From Nocardiopsis sp. NRRL B-16309 (lineage in GTDB: Bacteria; Actinomycetota; Actinomycetes; Streptosporangiales; Streptosporangiaceae), in NCBI RefSeq assembly GCF_001279585.1, contig NZ_LGEC01000103.1, forward strand, positions 62,001 through 126,000: DNA of 64,000 nt. Direction: 5' to 3'. The notes below the pieces were generated by a model. The model was not told where the DNA came from. It did not search any database and saw only the letters and a program-made list of their open reading frames with translations. Shown here piece by piece: positions 8,779 to 18,043 of the stretch (positions are counted from its first letter, which is position 1; each line of letters opens with the position of its first letter). Position numbers and translations under genes: made by a program.

Positions 8779-11061
8779 GTGCAGCCACTCGCCTCCGACG
8801 ACCCCCAGAGCATCGGCCCGCACCGCCTCCTGGCCCGCCTGGGCGCGGGAGGCATGGGCAAGGTCTACCTCGGGCGCACCCCCGACGGGCACCTGTGCGC
8901 TCTCAAGGTGGTCAAGGAGGACCTGGCCCACGACGCCCAGTTCCGGGCCCGCTTCGCCCGCGAGATCCGTGCCGCCCGGCGCGTGCGCGGCCCCTTCACC
9001 CCCGCCGTCGTGGACGCCGGCCCCGAGGCGCCCGCGCCGTGGATGGCCACCGAGTACGTGCCCGGACCCACCCTCAAGGAGGCCGTCCGGAACGGCGGCC
9101 CCTTCCCCGAGCCGTCCCTGCTCGTCCTCACGCTCGGCCTCGCCCGCGCCCTGGCCACCATCCACGCCGCCGGCCTCATGCACCGCGACCTCAAGCCGAG
9201 CAACATCCTGCTCTCGCCGCGCGGACCCCAGGTCATCGACTTCGGGATCGCCCGCGCCGTCGAGGGCACCGTGCTCACCCGCACGGGACAGACCTTCGGC
9301 ACCCCCGCCTACAGCTCCCCGGAACAGGTCGTCGGGCAGAACGTCTCCCCGCGCAGCGACTTGTTCTCGATGGCGGGCGCCGTGGTGTTCGCGGCCGGCG
9401 GGGAGCCCCCGTTCGGATCCGGACCGCCCGTGCGGGTCCTCCGACGCGTGATGTCCGAACAGCCCGGCCTGGACGCGGTCCCCGAGGGCACGCTGCGCGA
9501 CCTCCTCGCCCGCTGCTTCGCCAAGGACCCCGCCCACCGGCCCGAGGCCGAGGAGGTGCGTGCCGCGCTGGCCGGTCTGCCGCTGCCCTCGGCGGAGCAC
9601 GGGTGGCTTCCCGCGCCCGTCACCGAACAGATCGACCGCCACGCGGGCCGCAGCCGCCGCGCGCAGGAGTCCGACCTCACGACCGCCGACATGAGCGCAC
9701 CGGATGGTTTCGGCACCGGCTCGACCCCGCTGTGGTCGGGCGCGACCGTGCCGGGCGAGTCGACCGTGCCGGGCGGCTCCCCCGTGCCCGGTGAGGACAC
9801 CGGGGCAGGCCAGGACACCGTGTCGGGCGGCTCCCCTGTCCCGGGCCGGGGCACCGGACCGAGCGAGACCCGCACCGCCCCCGGCGACGGAACCGGACCG
9901 AACGGGACCTCCACCGCCCCCGGCGCGGCCCCGCCCCGCCCGTGGTGGCGCCGCCGCGCCGCCGTCGTGACCGCGGCCGCCGCGGCCGCGCTGGTCATCG
10001 CGGGCGGCGGCGCCCTCCTCCTCACCGCCCTCCCCCTCGGCTCACCCGAGGCGCCGGGTACCGGGACCAGCCCCTCCCCCGACCCGTCCGACGGCACCGC
10101 CGCGGACGGGGAGGCCCTGTCCGTCGACCTCAGCGGATTCACCTTCGACCTGGGCTTCTCCGCCGACGGCGAGACCCTGTACGTGTACGGCACGGAGCTC
10201 TCGGCCTGGGACTGGCAGGAGGGCGTGCCGGTCGACGTCTTCGAGCCCTCCCCCCTCGGCGGCGCGATCGGACGGGACGGCCGCATCGTCGCCTCCTACG
10301 TCGACCACATCCGTGTCTGGGACGGCGACAGCGACGACGTCACCGCGCACTTCGGCTCCGCCCACGAGAACGGCGACCGCGGCTACTACCAGACATCCGC
10401 CATCACCGGCGACGGCACGAAGGTGGCCGCCACCGCGGCGGAGGACGGGCAGCCCGGCAACGACCACGTCGTCCAGGTGTGGGACGTGGAGCGCGGGGTC
10501 CCGGAGGTCGAGATCCCGCTGGAGGGCATCCTGTACGCGCTGGAGTTCTCCGCCGACGGCTCCCTGCTCGTGGGCCGCGAGGAGGCCTCCGACGGCTCGG
10601 AGCCGCTGGGCGTGTCGGTGTGGGACGCCCGGACCGGCGAGCGGCTCCACCACTTCACCGGCGGCTACGGCCGCCAGTTCGCCCTGGCCCCCGAGGGGCG
10701 GACGATGGCCGTGAGCGTGCCGGACGGCGACGGCGAGGGCCCCGCCGGATACGAGCTGGTCGACCTCGACACCGGCGAGGTGACCGTCCCCCTGGCGGAC
10801 CTGGACGAGGACCACGCCGGTGTCATGGGGATCCGCTTCTCCGCCGACGGCCGCCGGGTCTACGCGCTCACCGGCGGCGGCGCCACCGAATTCGGCAGCG
10901 TGTGGGACGCGCGGACGGGCGCTCTCGTCGACGAGTCCGGCCCGCCGCTCTACGAACCGCTCGCCGAGCAGGACGACGGCGGGCACATCGCCACGATGAC
11001 CTCGGACGCGCGCGTCCTGATCCTCGACGCCGACTTCGGCGTCGTCACCGAACTGCACTGA
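8779..11061 (+). CDS. Ser/Thr protein kinase with C-terminal beta-propeller (array member 2)
   Basis: A 760-residue receptor-like kinase starting at GTG 8779. The kinase domain is intact: Gly loop GAGGMGKVY (22-30), Lys43, HRD at 135-137 in MHRDLKPSN, DFG at 154-156, and an activation segment with phosphorylatable Thr before TFGTPAYSSPEQ. A Pro/Thr/Gly-rich juxtamembrane region contains a repeated VPG-x2 pattern (about 310-375). One membrane helix follows (ALVIAGGGALLLTA), then a propeller outside the membrane with repeated FSADG motifs and VWDVE/VWDAR-type strand ends. It resembles PknB/PknD-type architecture. It is the second of four tandem paralogues and is followed after 14 bases by the third. 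Confidence 0.93.
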   Translation: MQPLASDDPQSIGPHRLLARLGAGGMGKVYLGRTPDGHLCALKVVKEDLAHDAQFRARFAREIRAARRVRGPFTPAVVDAGPEAPAPWMATEYVPGPTLKEAVRNGGPFPEPSLLVLTLGLARALATIHAAGLMHRDLKPSNILLSPRGPQVIDFGIARAVEGTVLTRTGQTFGTPAYSSPEQVVGQNVSPRSDLFSMAGAVVFAAGGEPPFGSGPPVRVLRRVMSEQPGLDAVPEGTLRDLLARCFAKDPAHRPEAEEVRAALAGLPLPSAEHGWLPAPVTEQIDRHAGRSRRAQESDLTTADMSAPDGFGTGSTPLWSGATVPGESTVPGGSPVPGEDTGAGQDTVSGGSPVPGRGTGPSETRTAPGDGTGPNGTSTAPGAAPPRPWWRRRAAVVTAAAAAALVIAGGGALLLTALPLGSPEAPGTGTSPSPDPSDGTAADGEALSVDLSGFTFDLGFSADGETLYVYGTELSAWDWQEGVPVDVFEPSPLGGAIGRDGRIVASYVDHIRVWDGDSDDVTAHFGSAHENGDRGYYQTSAITGDGTKVAATAAEDGQPGNDHVVQVWDVERGVPEVEIPLEGILYALEFSADGSLLVGREEASDGSEPLGVSVWDARTGERLHHFTGGYGRQFALAPEGRTMAVSVPDGDGEGPAGYELVDLDTGEVTVPLADLDEDHAGVMGIRFSADGRRVYALTGGGATEFGSVWDARTGALVDESGPPLYEPLAEQDDGGHIATMTSDARVLILDADFGVVTELH

Positions 11062-11075
11062 ACGGGAGACGCCCC

Positions 11076-13214
11076 ATGCAGCCTCTCGACCCCCGCGACC
11101 CGCGCCAGGCGGGTCCGTACCGGATCGTCGCCCTCCTCGGCGCCGGCGGCATGGGCCGCGTCTACCTCGGCCTGGACCCGGATGGGGCGCCCGCCGCCGT
11201 CAAGGTCGTGCGCGCCGAGTACGCCTACGACCCCGACTTCCGCGCGCGCTTCGCCGGCGAACTCGACCTGCTCTCGCGCGTCCACGGCGCCTACACCCCC
11301 CGCGTCCTGGGCGCGGACCCCTCCGGCCAGATGCCGTGGATGGCCACCGAGTACGTCATGGGGCCGTCCCTGCACGACCTCGTCCTGCGCACGGGGCCGC
11401 TCCCCGAGCAGGCCGTCCGGCATCTGGCGCGCGGTGTGGCCCAGGCGCTGGCGCACGTCCACTCCCTGGGCATGGTCCACCTCGACCTCAAGCCCGGCAA
11501 CGTCATGGTGTCCGCGGCCGGCCCCCAGGTCATCGACTTCGGCATCGCCCGCGCCATGGAGGACGCCCAGCGCGGCGGCGAGGGCGCGCAGGACCCAGAG
11601 GACACGGACGGCACGGCGAGGGCGGTCATCGGTACGCCGGGGTACATGTCCCCCGAGCACGTGCGCCAGGAGGAGTGCGGACCGCCGAGCGACGTCTTCG
11701 CACTGGGCGGCGTCCTGGTGCACGCCCTCACCGGCGCCGGTCCGTTCGGCGACGGCCACCCCTCTGCGGTCATGTTCCGCATCACCACACAGGACCCGGT
11801 CCTGACCGGCGTTCCCGAGCCCCTGGTCGGCCTCGTCCGCGCCTGCCTGGACAAGGACCCCGGCCGCCGCCCCACCGCCGCCCAGGTCCTCCAGGCGCTC
11901 GGCGGCCCCGCCGCCCCCGCGCCCGCGGCCTCCGCCTGGCTGCCGCCGCCCGCCGCACGGGCGGTCGACGCCGCCGCCCGCGAGTACCAGGAGGCCATCG
12001 CCCAGGCGCCCGCCGCGCACGCGTCTCCCGGAAGACCCGGCGTACCCGTGACGCCGGGGGCCGCCGGAAGCAGGGGAACCCGGCGGCGCCTGCTGCTCGT
12101 CGGCGGCGCCGCCACCGCCCTGCTCCTGCTCGCCGGAGCGGGCACCTGGACGGCGGTCGCCCTGCGCGGCGGCCCGGGCGGCGGCGCCTCCGGAGCCGAG
12201 GCCTCGCCGGAGCCGGACGCCGCGTGCGACATCACCGCGGACATCGCACCCGAGCTGGCCGAGACCGCCCGGGACCGGCCGACACTGCCCTCGACCTCCG
12301 TCAACGCGCCGGAGTTCTCCGCCGACGGCCGGGTCCTGGCCGTGGCCGCCACCGAGGCCGTGGTGCTGTGGGACTGGGCGGAGGAGACCGAGCTCGCCCG
12401 CGTCGAGGTGGACTCGGAGGAGTTCATGGTCGCCCCCGCCCTGAGCCCGGACGGCTGCCGCCTGGGCTACCCCGACACCGACGGCGCGCACGTGTACCAC
12501 CTGCCGACGGGCGAGCACACGGTCTACCGCGAGGGCTCCGACATCGAGGACATGGCCTTCTCCCCCGACGGCCGGTCCGTGGCCGTGTCCGGCGCCGCCG
12601 CCGGCCAGTCCGGAGAAATCCTGCTCCTGGACCTGGAGTCGGGCGAGATCATCCGGACCTACGAGGAGGTGACCGCGGCCCAGACCATCGCGTTGACCCC
12701 GGACGGCGAGCACCTGGCCGCCATCAACTTCGAGGGCCTGACGCGGGTCTGGGACGCGGAGAGCGGCGAGGTGCTGTTCGCGGCCGACGACGGCCACTAC
12801 GGGTTCGGCGACAACCTGTTCCTGCCCACCGACGACGGGGACCTGCTGTACATGGCGGACGAGGGCCGCCGCATCGTCCACACGAACTACCTGACCGGGG
12901 AGGACGTACGCGTGCTCACCACGGAGGACGACCTGGAGGAGGGGTTCTCGGAGTTCGCGGTGAGCATGGCCGACGACCGGGTCTTCGCGCCCTACACCCC
13001 GGGCGAGTTCATCGTGACCGACGAGGACGCCTACGGCATGAAGGTGTTCGAGCTCTCCAGCGGAGAGGAGCTCACCGCCGACGGGGACGAGGGGTACATG
13101 AGCCTGGTCACCGCCCGCCCCGGCGGCGGGATGCTCGCCGGCTTCCCCTTGGACAACACCCCGCTCTGGCTGGTCGAGCCCGACCCCGTCCGGCTCACCG
13201 CGACCCTGGGCTGA
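11076..13214 (+). CDS. Ser/Thr protein kinase (non-RD) with C-terminal beta-propeller (array member 3)
   Basis: A 712-residue receptor-like kinase; GGGAG seven bases before ATG 11076 sets the start. It has Gly loop GAGGMGRVY, Lys43 (AVKVVR), catalytic Asp137 in VHLDLKPGN and DFG at 154-156, so catalysis is expected. HRD reads HLD, making it a non-RD kinase less dependent on activation-loop phosphorylation. The activation segment carries an acidic insert (about 165-180) before GTPGYMSPEH. A membrane helix lies near 340-360 and a propeller with FSADG/FSPDG and LWDW/VWDAE repeats completes it. The 14-base gap from member 2 indicates co-transcription. Confidence 0.92.
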   Translation: MQPLDPRDPRQAGPYRIVALLGAGGMGRVYLGLDPDGAPAAVKVVRAEYAYDPDFRARFAGELDLLSRVHGAYTPRVLGADPSGQMPWMATEYVMGPSLHDLVLRTGPLPEQAVRHLARGVAQALAHVHSLGMVHLDLKPGNVMVSAAGPQVIDFGIARAMEDAQRGGEGAQDPEDTDGTARAVIGTPGYMSPEHVRQEECGPPSDVFALGGVLVHALTGAGPFGDGHPSAVMFRITTQDPVLTGVPEPLVGLVRACLDKDPGRRPTAAQVLQALGGPAAPAPAASAWLPPPAARAVDAAAREYQEAIAQAPAAHASPGRPGVPVTPGAAGSRGTRRRLLLVGGAATALLLLAGAGTWTAVALRGGPGGGASGAEASPEPDAACDITADIAPELAETARDRPTLPSTSVNAPEFSADGRVLAVAATEAVVLWDWAEETELARVEVDSEEFMVAPALSPDGCRLGYPDTDGAHVYHLPTGEHTVYREGSDIEDMAFSPDGRSVAVSGAAAGQSGEILLLDLESGEIIRTYEEVTAAQTIALTPDGEHLAAINFEGLTRVWDAESGEVLFAADDGHYGFGDNLFLPTDDGDLLYMADEGRRIVHTNYLTGEDVRVLTTEDDLEEGFSEFAVSMADDRVFAPYTPGEFIVTDEDAYGMKVFELSSGEELTADGDEGYMSLVTARPGGGMLAGFPLDNTPLWLVEPDPVRLTATLG

Positions 13215-13247
13215 CCCCCGCCCGCCCCACACCACCCACCGAGGCCC

Positions 13248-15332
13248 ATGTTCCCCCTGCACCCGCACGATCCGCCGTCCGTCGGCCCCTACCGCCTGCG
13301 CGCCCGGCTGGGCGAGGACGCCTGCGCGCGCGTCTACCTCGGCTCGGCCGCCGACCGGGATCCGGTGGCGGTCCGGGTCGTGCGGCCGGAGTACGCCACC
13401 GACCCCGACTTCCGCGCGGCCTTCGCGCACCTGGTCCAGGGCGCGAACGCGTCGGGCAGCGCGTACGTGTGCCGGGTGCGGGACGCCGACCTGCGCGGCG
13501 CGGTCCCCTGGGCGGCCGTGTCCCGTCCCCTCGGACCGACCCTGTCCGGCCTGATCGGTGCGCACGGCCCGCTGCCCGCGGACGCCCTGCACACGCTCGC
13601 CCTGGCCCTCGCCCAGGCGCTGGCCGACCTGCACGCCGCGCGTCGGGTGCACGGATCGCTGTGGCCGGACGGGGTCCTGGTGACGCGGGAGGGCGCTCTG
13701 CTCGCCGACGCCGGGCTGGACCGAGCGGCGGGCGGAGTCGAGGAGCGGGCGCCGCACCCGTCGTTCGCCGCGCCCGAGGGCGGCGCGTCCGCCGCCACGG
13801 ACGTGTTCTCGTGGGCGGCGACCCTGTCGCAGGCGGCCGGCGGCGTCGAGGGGCCCGCCGGGCTTCCCCGCGTGCCGCTCCAGCTGCGCGGACTGGTCGA
13901 CACCTGCCTCAAGCGCAGCCCCTCGCTGCGTCCCAGCGCGGCCGACCTGGTCCGCATGCTCGGCGGACCCGTCGAACCGCCGCCCTGGCCGCCCGCCGTG
14001 CCGCCCGCCGTGGAGGCGGTCGCCGCGGAGCAGCGGCGAATCCTGGAGTCGGCCGCCACCGACGGCGCTTCCACCGCTGACGGCGCGTCGGACACCGACG
14101 ACGCGTCCGCCACCGAAGGGGAGGCGGGCGGGCGGCGGAGCCCGCGCGGGACGCGCGGCCTGCGGCTCCTGCCGCTGGCCGCCGGAGGGCTGGCGCTCGT
14201 GCTCGTCGCGGGGGCCGGGGCCTACTGGGCGTCCGCCCGCTCGGGTACGGACGGTTCCGAGGAGCCCGCCGGGCCGGACGGGATGATCACCGACGCGGGC
14301 TGCCTGGAGGACCGCGGCTACCCGGTCCCGGACGGGGAGGTGGACGGGGCGGCGGCCGAGGCCTCCGCGACGGCCTTCAGCCCCGACGGGGACGTCCTCG
14401 CGGTCGCCACCGACGAGTACGGGCTCATGGTGTGGGACTGGCGCACCGGCGAGGAGGTGGCGCGCCCGGCGGCACGGACCGACGCCCTGGTGCCTCCGGT
14501 GTTCGCGCCGATCGGGTGCATGGTCGCGGCTCCGGCCCCGGTCGAGTACCCCGGCGAGGAGGTCCCGGTCCAGGTCGCGCACACCTACGACCTGCCGTCG
14601 GGGACCACGACCGAGCACCTGGGCCCGCAGCGGGGGCCGGACACGCCCGAGGGCGGCTGGTCGACCGAGCCGCGAGCGGTGCGGGGCCTGGCGTTCAGCC
14701 CGGACGGGTCGCTGCTCGCGATCGGGCTGGAGGGGCCGCTCGGGGCGATCGAGGCGGACAACGTGGGCCTGCTCGACACCACCGGCGGCGGGGAGGAGGC
14801 CTCGATCACCGGCTCCGGAGCGTACGGCATGGCGTTCCCCGACGACGGCCGCCTCGTCAGCGCGACCTCCGACACGGTGACCGTGTGGGACGTCGGGACG
14901 GGCGAGGAGCTGCACCGGGTGCGCGGCACCACGAGGGCGTCCTTCGCGGCGATCCCCGGCACCGACGAGATCGTCTACGCCGCCGGCGACCGCCTCGTGC
15001 GGTGGGACTACGCCGAGCGGGAGCCGCTGGGCGAGTTCCCGATGCCCGAGCTCGCCGACGCCGGGCCCTCGACCGGGGTCGTCGCCGTGGACCCCGGGCG
15101 GTCCCGGCTCTTCGTCAGCGCGCGGGTGGTCGAGGACGACGAGTACGTCGACGCGAGCCGGGTGTGGGACCTGGACACGGGCGAGGAGGCCGTCGGCGGG
15201 GACGGGGAGCGGGTGCGGTTCAGGCACGTGTCCTTCCATCCCGACGGGGAGGTCCTGGCGATGGTCACCTCGGAGGGCAGGGTGGTCATCGCCGACGCGG
15301 AGACGCTGGAGGCCGGGGACCCGCTGTTCTGA
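13248..15332 (+). CDS. Pseudokinase with C-terminal beta-propeller (array member 4)
   Basis: A 694-residue paralogue of the preceding three. All catalytic positions have changed at the same aligned places: the Gly loop is GEDACARVY, the Lys is Arg43, HRD is HGS (135-137, in VHGSLWPDG) and DFG is DAG (154-156). The fold is otherwise kept, including the APE-like FAAPEG. One membrane helix (about 305-325) and an extracytoplasmic propeller with FSPDG and VWDW/VWDV strands follow. The Asp/Ala/Thr-rich juxtamembrane linker has short ATDGAS/TADGAS repeats. It starts 33 bases after member 3 and closes the array. A scaffold or regulatory role is inferred. Confidence 0.87.
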   Translation: MFPLHPHDPPSVGPYRLRARLGEDACARVYLGSAADRDPVAVRVVRPEYATDPDFRAAFAHLVQGANASGSAYVCRVRDADLRGAVPWAAVSRPLGPTLSGLIGAHGPLPADALHTLALALAQALADLHAARRVHGSLWPDGVLVTREGALLADAGLDRAAGGVEERAPHPSFAAPEGGASAATDVFSWAATLSQAAGGVEGPAGLPRVPLQLRGLVDTCLKRSPSLRPSAADLVRMLGGPVEPPPWPPAVPPAVEAVAAEQRRILESAATDGASTADGASDTDDASATEGEAGGRRSPRGTRGLRLLPLAAGGLALVLVAGAGAYWASARSGTDGSEEPAGPDGMITDAGCLEDRGYPVPDGEVDGAAAEASATAFSPDGDVLAVATDEYGLMVWDWRTGEEVARPAARTDALVPPVFAPIGCMVAAPAPVEYPGEEVPVQVAHTYDLPSGTTTEHLGPQRGPDTPEGGWSTEPRAVRGLAFSPDGSLLAIGLEGPLGAIEADNVGLLDTTGGGEEASITGSGAYGMAFPDDGRLVSATSDTVTVWDVGTGEELHRVRGTTRASFAAIPGTDEIVYAAGDRLVRWDYAEREPLGEFPMPELADAGPSTGVVAVDPGRSRLFVSARVVEDDEYVDASRVWDLDTGEEAVGGDGERVRFRHVSFHPDGEVLAMVTSEGRVVIADAETLEAGDPLF

Positions 15333-15714
15333 GCACGGTTCCTCCCACGGGCGGGAGCGGCCGGGCACGCCCGGTGATCGGGAGTGGTGGGGAGCGGCCA
15401 GAGGACCCGGCGCGGGACCCGATCGGTGAACAGCCGGACCGGCCGGTGGCCGGTGGCCTGTGGCCTGTGGCCGGAAAGCGGCAGCGGGACCCGGTCGGCG
15501 AACGGCCGGGGCCTCCGTGCGGGGCCACGGCGGATGGTCGGGAGTGCTGGGGAACGGCCGGAGGACAGGGGTGCGGAACCCGGTCGGCGAACGGCTTCGG
15601 CCACCGGACCGCTCATGGCCGGTCGTGGCCGATCGTGGCCGGGCCCGCCGGGGACGGGATCGCGGCCGATAGCGTAGGGCGACCGAGCCACGTCTGACGA
15701 GGAGACCCGGGACC
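15333..15714. repeat. Intergenic region with three imperfect ~25-60 bp repeats
   Basis: About 380 bases without a gene. The core GGGACCCGGTCGGCGAACGG, or a one-to-three-base variant, occurs at about 15414, 15486 and 15574. Longer similarity joins 15380-15437 and 15541-15600. A stretch at 15441-15475 is built from GGCC-TGT-GGCC units. The function is unknown; it may be a transcription-stop region or slipped-strand debris. Confidence 0.6.
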
Positions 15715-16239
15715 ATGCTGAACTCCGTCACCCGACACGTCGGCGGGACGGGCGAGCCCGACCGCGCCCTCCGCAGCCCGGCGCTGGCCGCGCTCACCCG
15801 CCTGATCGAGACCGCGGGCGCGTCGGCCGGTTCCGCGTCCGCCTTCGGACCACCCGTCCGGTCCGGCGAGACCACGGTGATCCCGGTGGCGCGGGTCAGC
15901 CTCCTGGCCAGCATGGGCGGGGGGTCGAGCCGCGTCCCGCGCGGCGACGGGGCCGGCGGACTGGGCCTGGCCCGCGTCCGCCCCTCGGGGTACATCGTCC
16001 TCGACGGCTCGGGGACCTCCTTCCGCCCCATCCGCCAGCCCGCGGCGATGCTCGCCATCCCCCTCGCGGCGATCGCGGCCGTCGCGGCGACACGGATCGT
16101 CGGCGTGTCGGTGCGGGAGGCGCGCCGCCGCCGGAAGGTCGCGGCCCGCCAGGCCGCCGCCACCGCCGCCGTGACCGCCGCCGCGCCCGCTCACGCGGCC
16201 GGCTGTGCCGCGGAAGCGGTCACAGAGCCCGCGACGTAG
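15715..16239 (+). CDS. GerW/YtfJ-family sporulation-type protein
   Basis: A 174-residue protein with the GerW (YtfJ) family core: GETTVIPVARVS followed by a Gly-rich stretch and ARVRPSGYIVLD. In Bacillus this family is linked to spore germination; actinomycete homologues are common but poorly studied. GAGGAG precedes ATG 15715 by about ten bases. A hydrophobic segment near 108-122 (MLAIPLAAIAAVAA) is followed by a basic stretch (REARRRRKVAARQ) and an Ala-rich tail, so the C-terminus may be membrane-associated. Its end overlaps the convergent DUF2306 gene by 20 bases. Confidence 0.8.
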   Translation: MLNSVTRHVGGTGEPDRALRSPALAALTRLIETAGASAGSASAFGPPVRSGETTVIPVARVSLLASMGGGSSRVPRGDGAGGLGLARVRPSGYIVLDGSGTSFRPIRQPAAMLAIPLAAIAAVAATRIVGVSVREARRRRKVAARQAAATAAVTAAAPAHAAGCAAEAVTEPAT

Positions 16240-16912
16240 CGCTGGGCTCGGGTCCGGCCGCCGCGGGCGTTGGCCGGGCGGGGCCCCGGCGGGGACGCCG
16301 CCGGATGATCCACTCGGCCACGACGATGTTGACCACCCAGCCCGCGCCCATGGCCAGCGCCCGGGTGGTCTCGGTGAACTCCCCGCCCAGCAGCATCAGC
16401 GGCAGGTGCGTGAACACCTGGGTCCCCGCGCCCTGACCGATGGCGTAGCCGCGGATGACCCAGGCGCGGTGCCGGGCGATGTCGCTGCGCCGCACCTCGA
16501 CGTAGGCGAGGACCAGGGCCACGGCCATGGCCGAGCCGAACAGGATGCGCTGGGCGTACACGACGACGCCGTCCGGCGCGGGAACGTCGTAGGCGAACGT
16601 CATCCACAGGCCCGTCAGCGCCGAGACGATCCCGAGCGGGAGCATGATCCGGCCCGAGGCGCGGTGCCATCCGAGGTGGCGGCGGCGCAGGCCGGGCGAG
16701 AACTGGAAGGCGCCCACCACGCAGAAGACGGTCGCGCTGACGATGTGCAGCACCAGGGGAACGGGGTCGGTGAGGAACCGGGTGTTCTCGGGGGTGGGCG
16801 TCGCCCCGCCCGCGATCTCACCGAGGCGGACGGTTCCGGCGAGCGCCGGGACCGCGCTGAGCAGGATCAACGAGACCGGCACGAGCCAGTCCGCCCTGGA
16901 GGAGGACGTCAC
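16220..16912 (-). CDS. DUF2306-type integral membrane protein
   Basis: A 230-residue protein with about six to seven hydrophobic segments. The pattern LHIVSATVFCVVGAFQFSPGLRRRHLGWHRASGRI, with conserved His and Arg around the second segment, is typical of DUF2306 membrane proteins, which resemble heme- or quinone-associated cytochrome membrane proteins. GTG 16912 is chosen with AAGGGG upstream; longer frames lack coding character. The function is unknown. It ends inside the convergent GerW-like gene. Confidence 0.75.
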   Translation of the reverse strand: MTSSSRADWLVPVSLILLSAVPALAGTVRLGEIAGGATPTPENTRFLTDPVPLVLHIVSATVFCVVGAFQFSPGLRRRHLGWHRASGRIMLPLGIVSALTGLWMTFAYDVPAPDGVVVYAQRILFGSAMAVALVLAYVEVRRSDIARHRAWVIRGYAIGQGAGTQVFTHLPLMLLGGEFTETTRALAMGAGWVVNIVVAEWIIRRRPRRGPARPTPAAAGPEPSATSRAL

Positions 16913-17317
16913 GGAAGGGCCCCTTCGTCGCTTCGACCGACCGCGGAGCGGCCGCTGGGGCGGGGTCACCGTGTCGTGCTCCCGCCGTCGTCTCCGATCG
17001 TGGCGGTGGAGGCGGGTCCGGTTCATCGGTCGACGGGCCCGAGCCGAATCGGCCGAAAGTACGGTACGCGGGCCGTCCCCGCGGTCGGCCGGTGGCCGAG
17101 TGCCCTCGTACCCGACGACGCGCGCCGGGCGCGGAGGCGGGTCCGGGGGCCGCTCCGCGTGCGACCGGCGGGCGCTCATCGGGGGCGGATCGGGCGCTCG
17201 CCGCCCGGCGGGGGCGGACCGGAGGCGCACGGGCGGGAGGAGCAGGGGCAGGGGCAGGTCCGCAGGTCCGCAGGGCCGCAGGTCCGCAGGTCCGCTCGGC
17301 GACAGCGCGGGGGCGGC
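16913..17317. other. Intergenic region
   Basis: About 400 bases between two minus-strand genes, with no supported gene. It contains the 8-bp tandem repeat listed separately and G-rich low-complexity sequence. Confidence 0.5.
17255..17294. repeat. Tandem repeat, five units of 8 bp
   Basis: Four copies of CAGGTCCG and one CAGGGCCG in a row, just after the response-regulator stop codon. This is likely a slippage-prone microsatellite. Confidence 0.9.
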
Positions 17318-18043
17318 TCAGCGTGCGGCGGAACCGCCGGGCCCGTTCCCGGGACCACGCCCGCTCCCACGCCCGTTCTCCCGCCCGTTCCCGGCCCGGA
17401 CCCGGCGGGTCTCGTAGGCCCACATCGCGATCTCGACGCGGTTGCGGGCACCGAGCTTGGCCATGAGGCTGGCGATGTGCGTCTTGACCGTGCTGAGCGT
17501 GATGTGGAAGTCGTCGGAGATCTCGCGGTTGGTCCGGCCCCGGGCCACGGCGGCCAGCACCTGTTCCTCGCGGTCCGTGAGCGCCTCGACCGGTTGCACG
17601 GGTGCGGCCGGCGCCGAGTCGGCGAACGCCCCGAGCAGGCGCACGGTGACGTTCGGGGCGATGAGCGCGTCGCCGTCGGCGGCGGCGCGGACGGCCTGCG
17701 CGAGCAGCGCCGGTCCCGCGTCCTTGAGCAGGAACCCCCGCGCTCCCGCCCCCAGCGCCGCGTACACGTACTCGTCGAGGTCGAAGACCGTGATGACGAC
17801 GACCGCCATCGGATCCGCCACGCCGGGTCCCGCCAGCTCCCGGGTGGCCTCGATGCCGTCCAGCACGGGCATCCGGATGTCGAACAGGCACACGTCGGGC
17901 CGCAAGCGCCGCGCTAGCTCCACCGCCCGCCGCCCGTCCGCGGCCTGCCCGACGACCTCGATGCCCGGCTGGGCGTCGAGGATCATCGTCAGCCCGGTAC
18001 GGACGATCTCCTGGTCGTCGGCCACCACCACCCGGACGGTCAC
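17318..18043 (-). CDS. LuxR/NarL-type response regulator
   Basis: A 241-residue cytoplasmic transcription regulator. The receiver domain (1-125) has acidic residues D9/D10, the phospho-acceptor Asp55 in LFDIRMP and the Lys of FLLKDAG. The LuxR HTH domain (about 155-215) reads LTDREEQVLAAVARGRTNREIS. The C-terminus is a Gly/Arg/Asn-rich tail absent from most homologues. GTG 18043 overlaps the kinase stop by four bases (GTGA), showing translational coupling to the sensor kinase. Target genes are not evident. Confidence 0.93.
   Translation of the reverse strand: MTVRVVVADDQEIVRTGLTMILDAQPGIEVVGQAADGRRAVELARRLRPDVCLFDIRMPVLDGIEATRELAGPGVADPMAVVVITVFDLDEYVYAALGAGARGFLLKDAGPALLAQAVRAAADGDALIAPNVTVRLLGAFADSAPAAPVQPVEALTDREEQVLAAVARGRTNREISDDFHITLSTVKTHIASLMAKLGARNRVEIAMWAYETRRVRAGNGRENGRGSGRGPGNGPGGSAAR

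Noticed and set aside
10950..16163. A 1737-codon minus-strand open frame across the kinase array
   Set aside because: It is a stop-free shadow produced by high GC; the plus-strand genes have domains, ribosome sites and codon bias.
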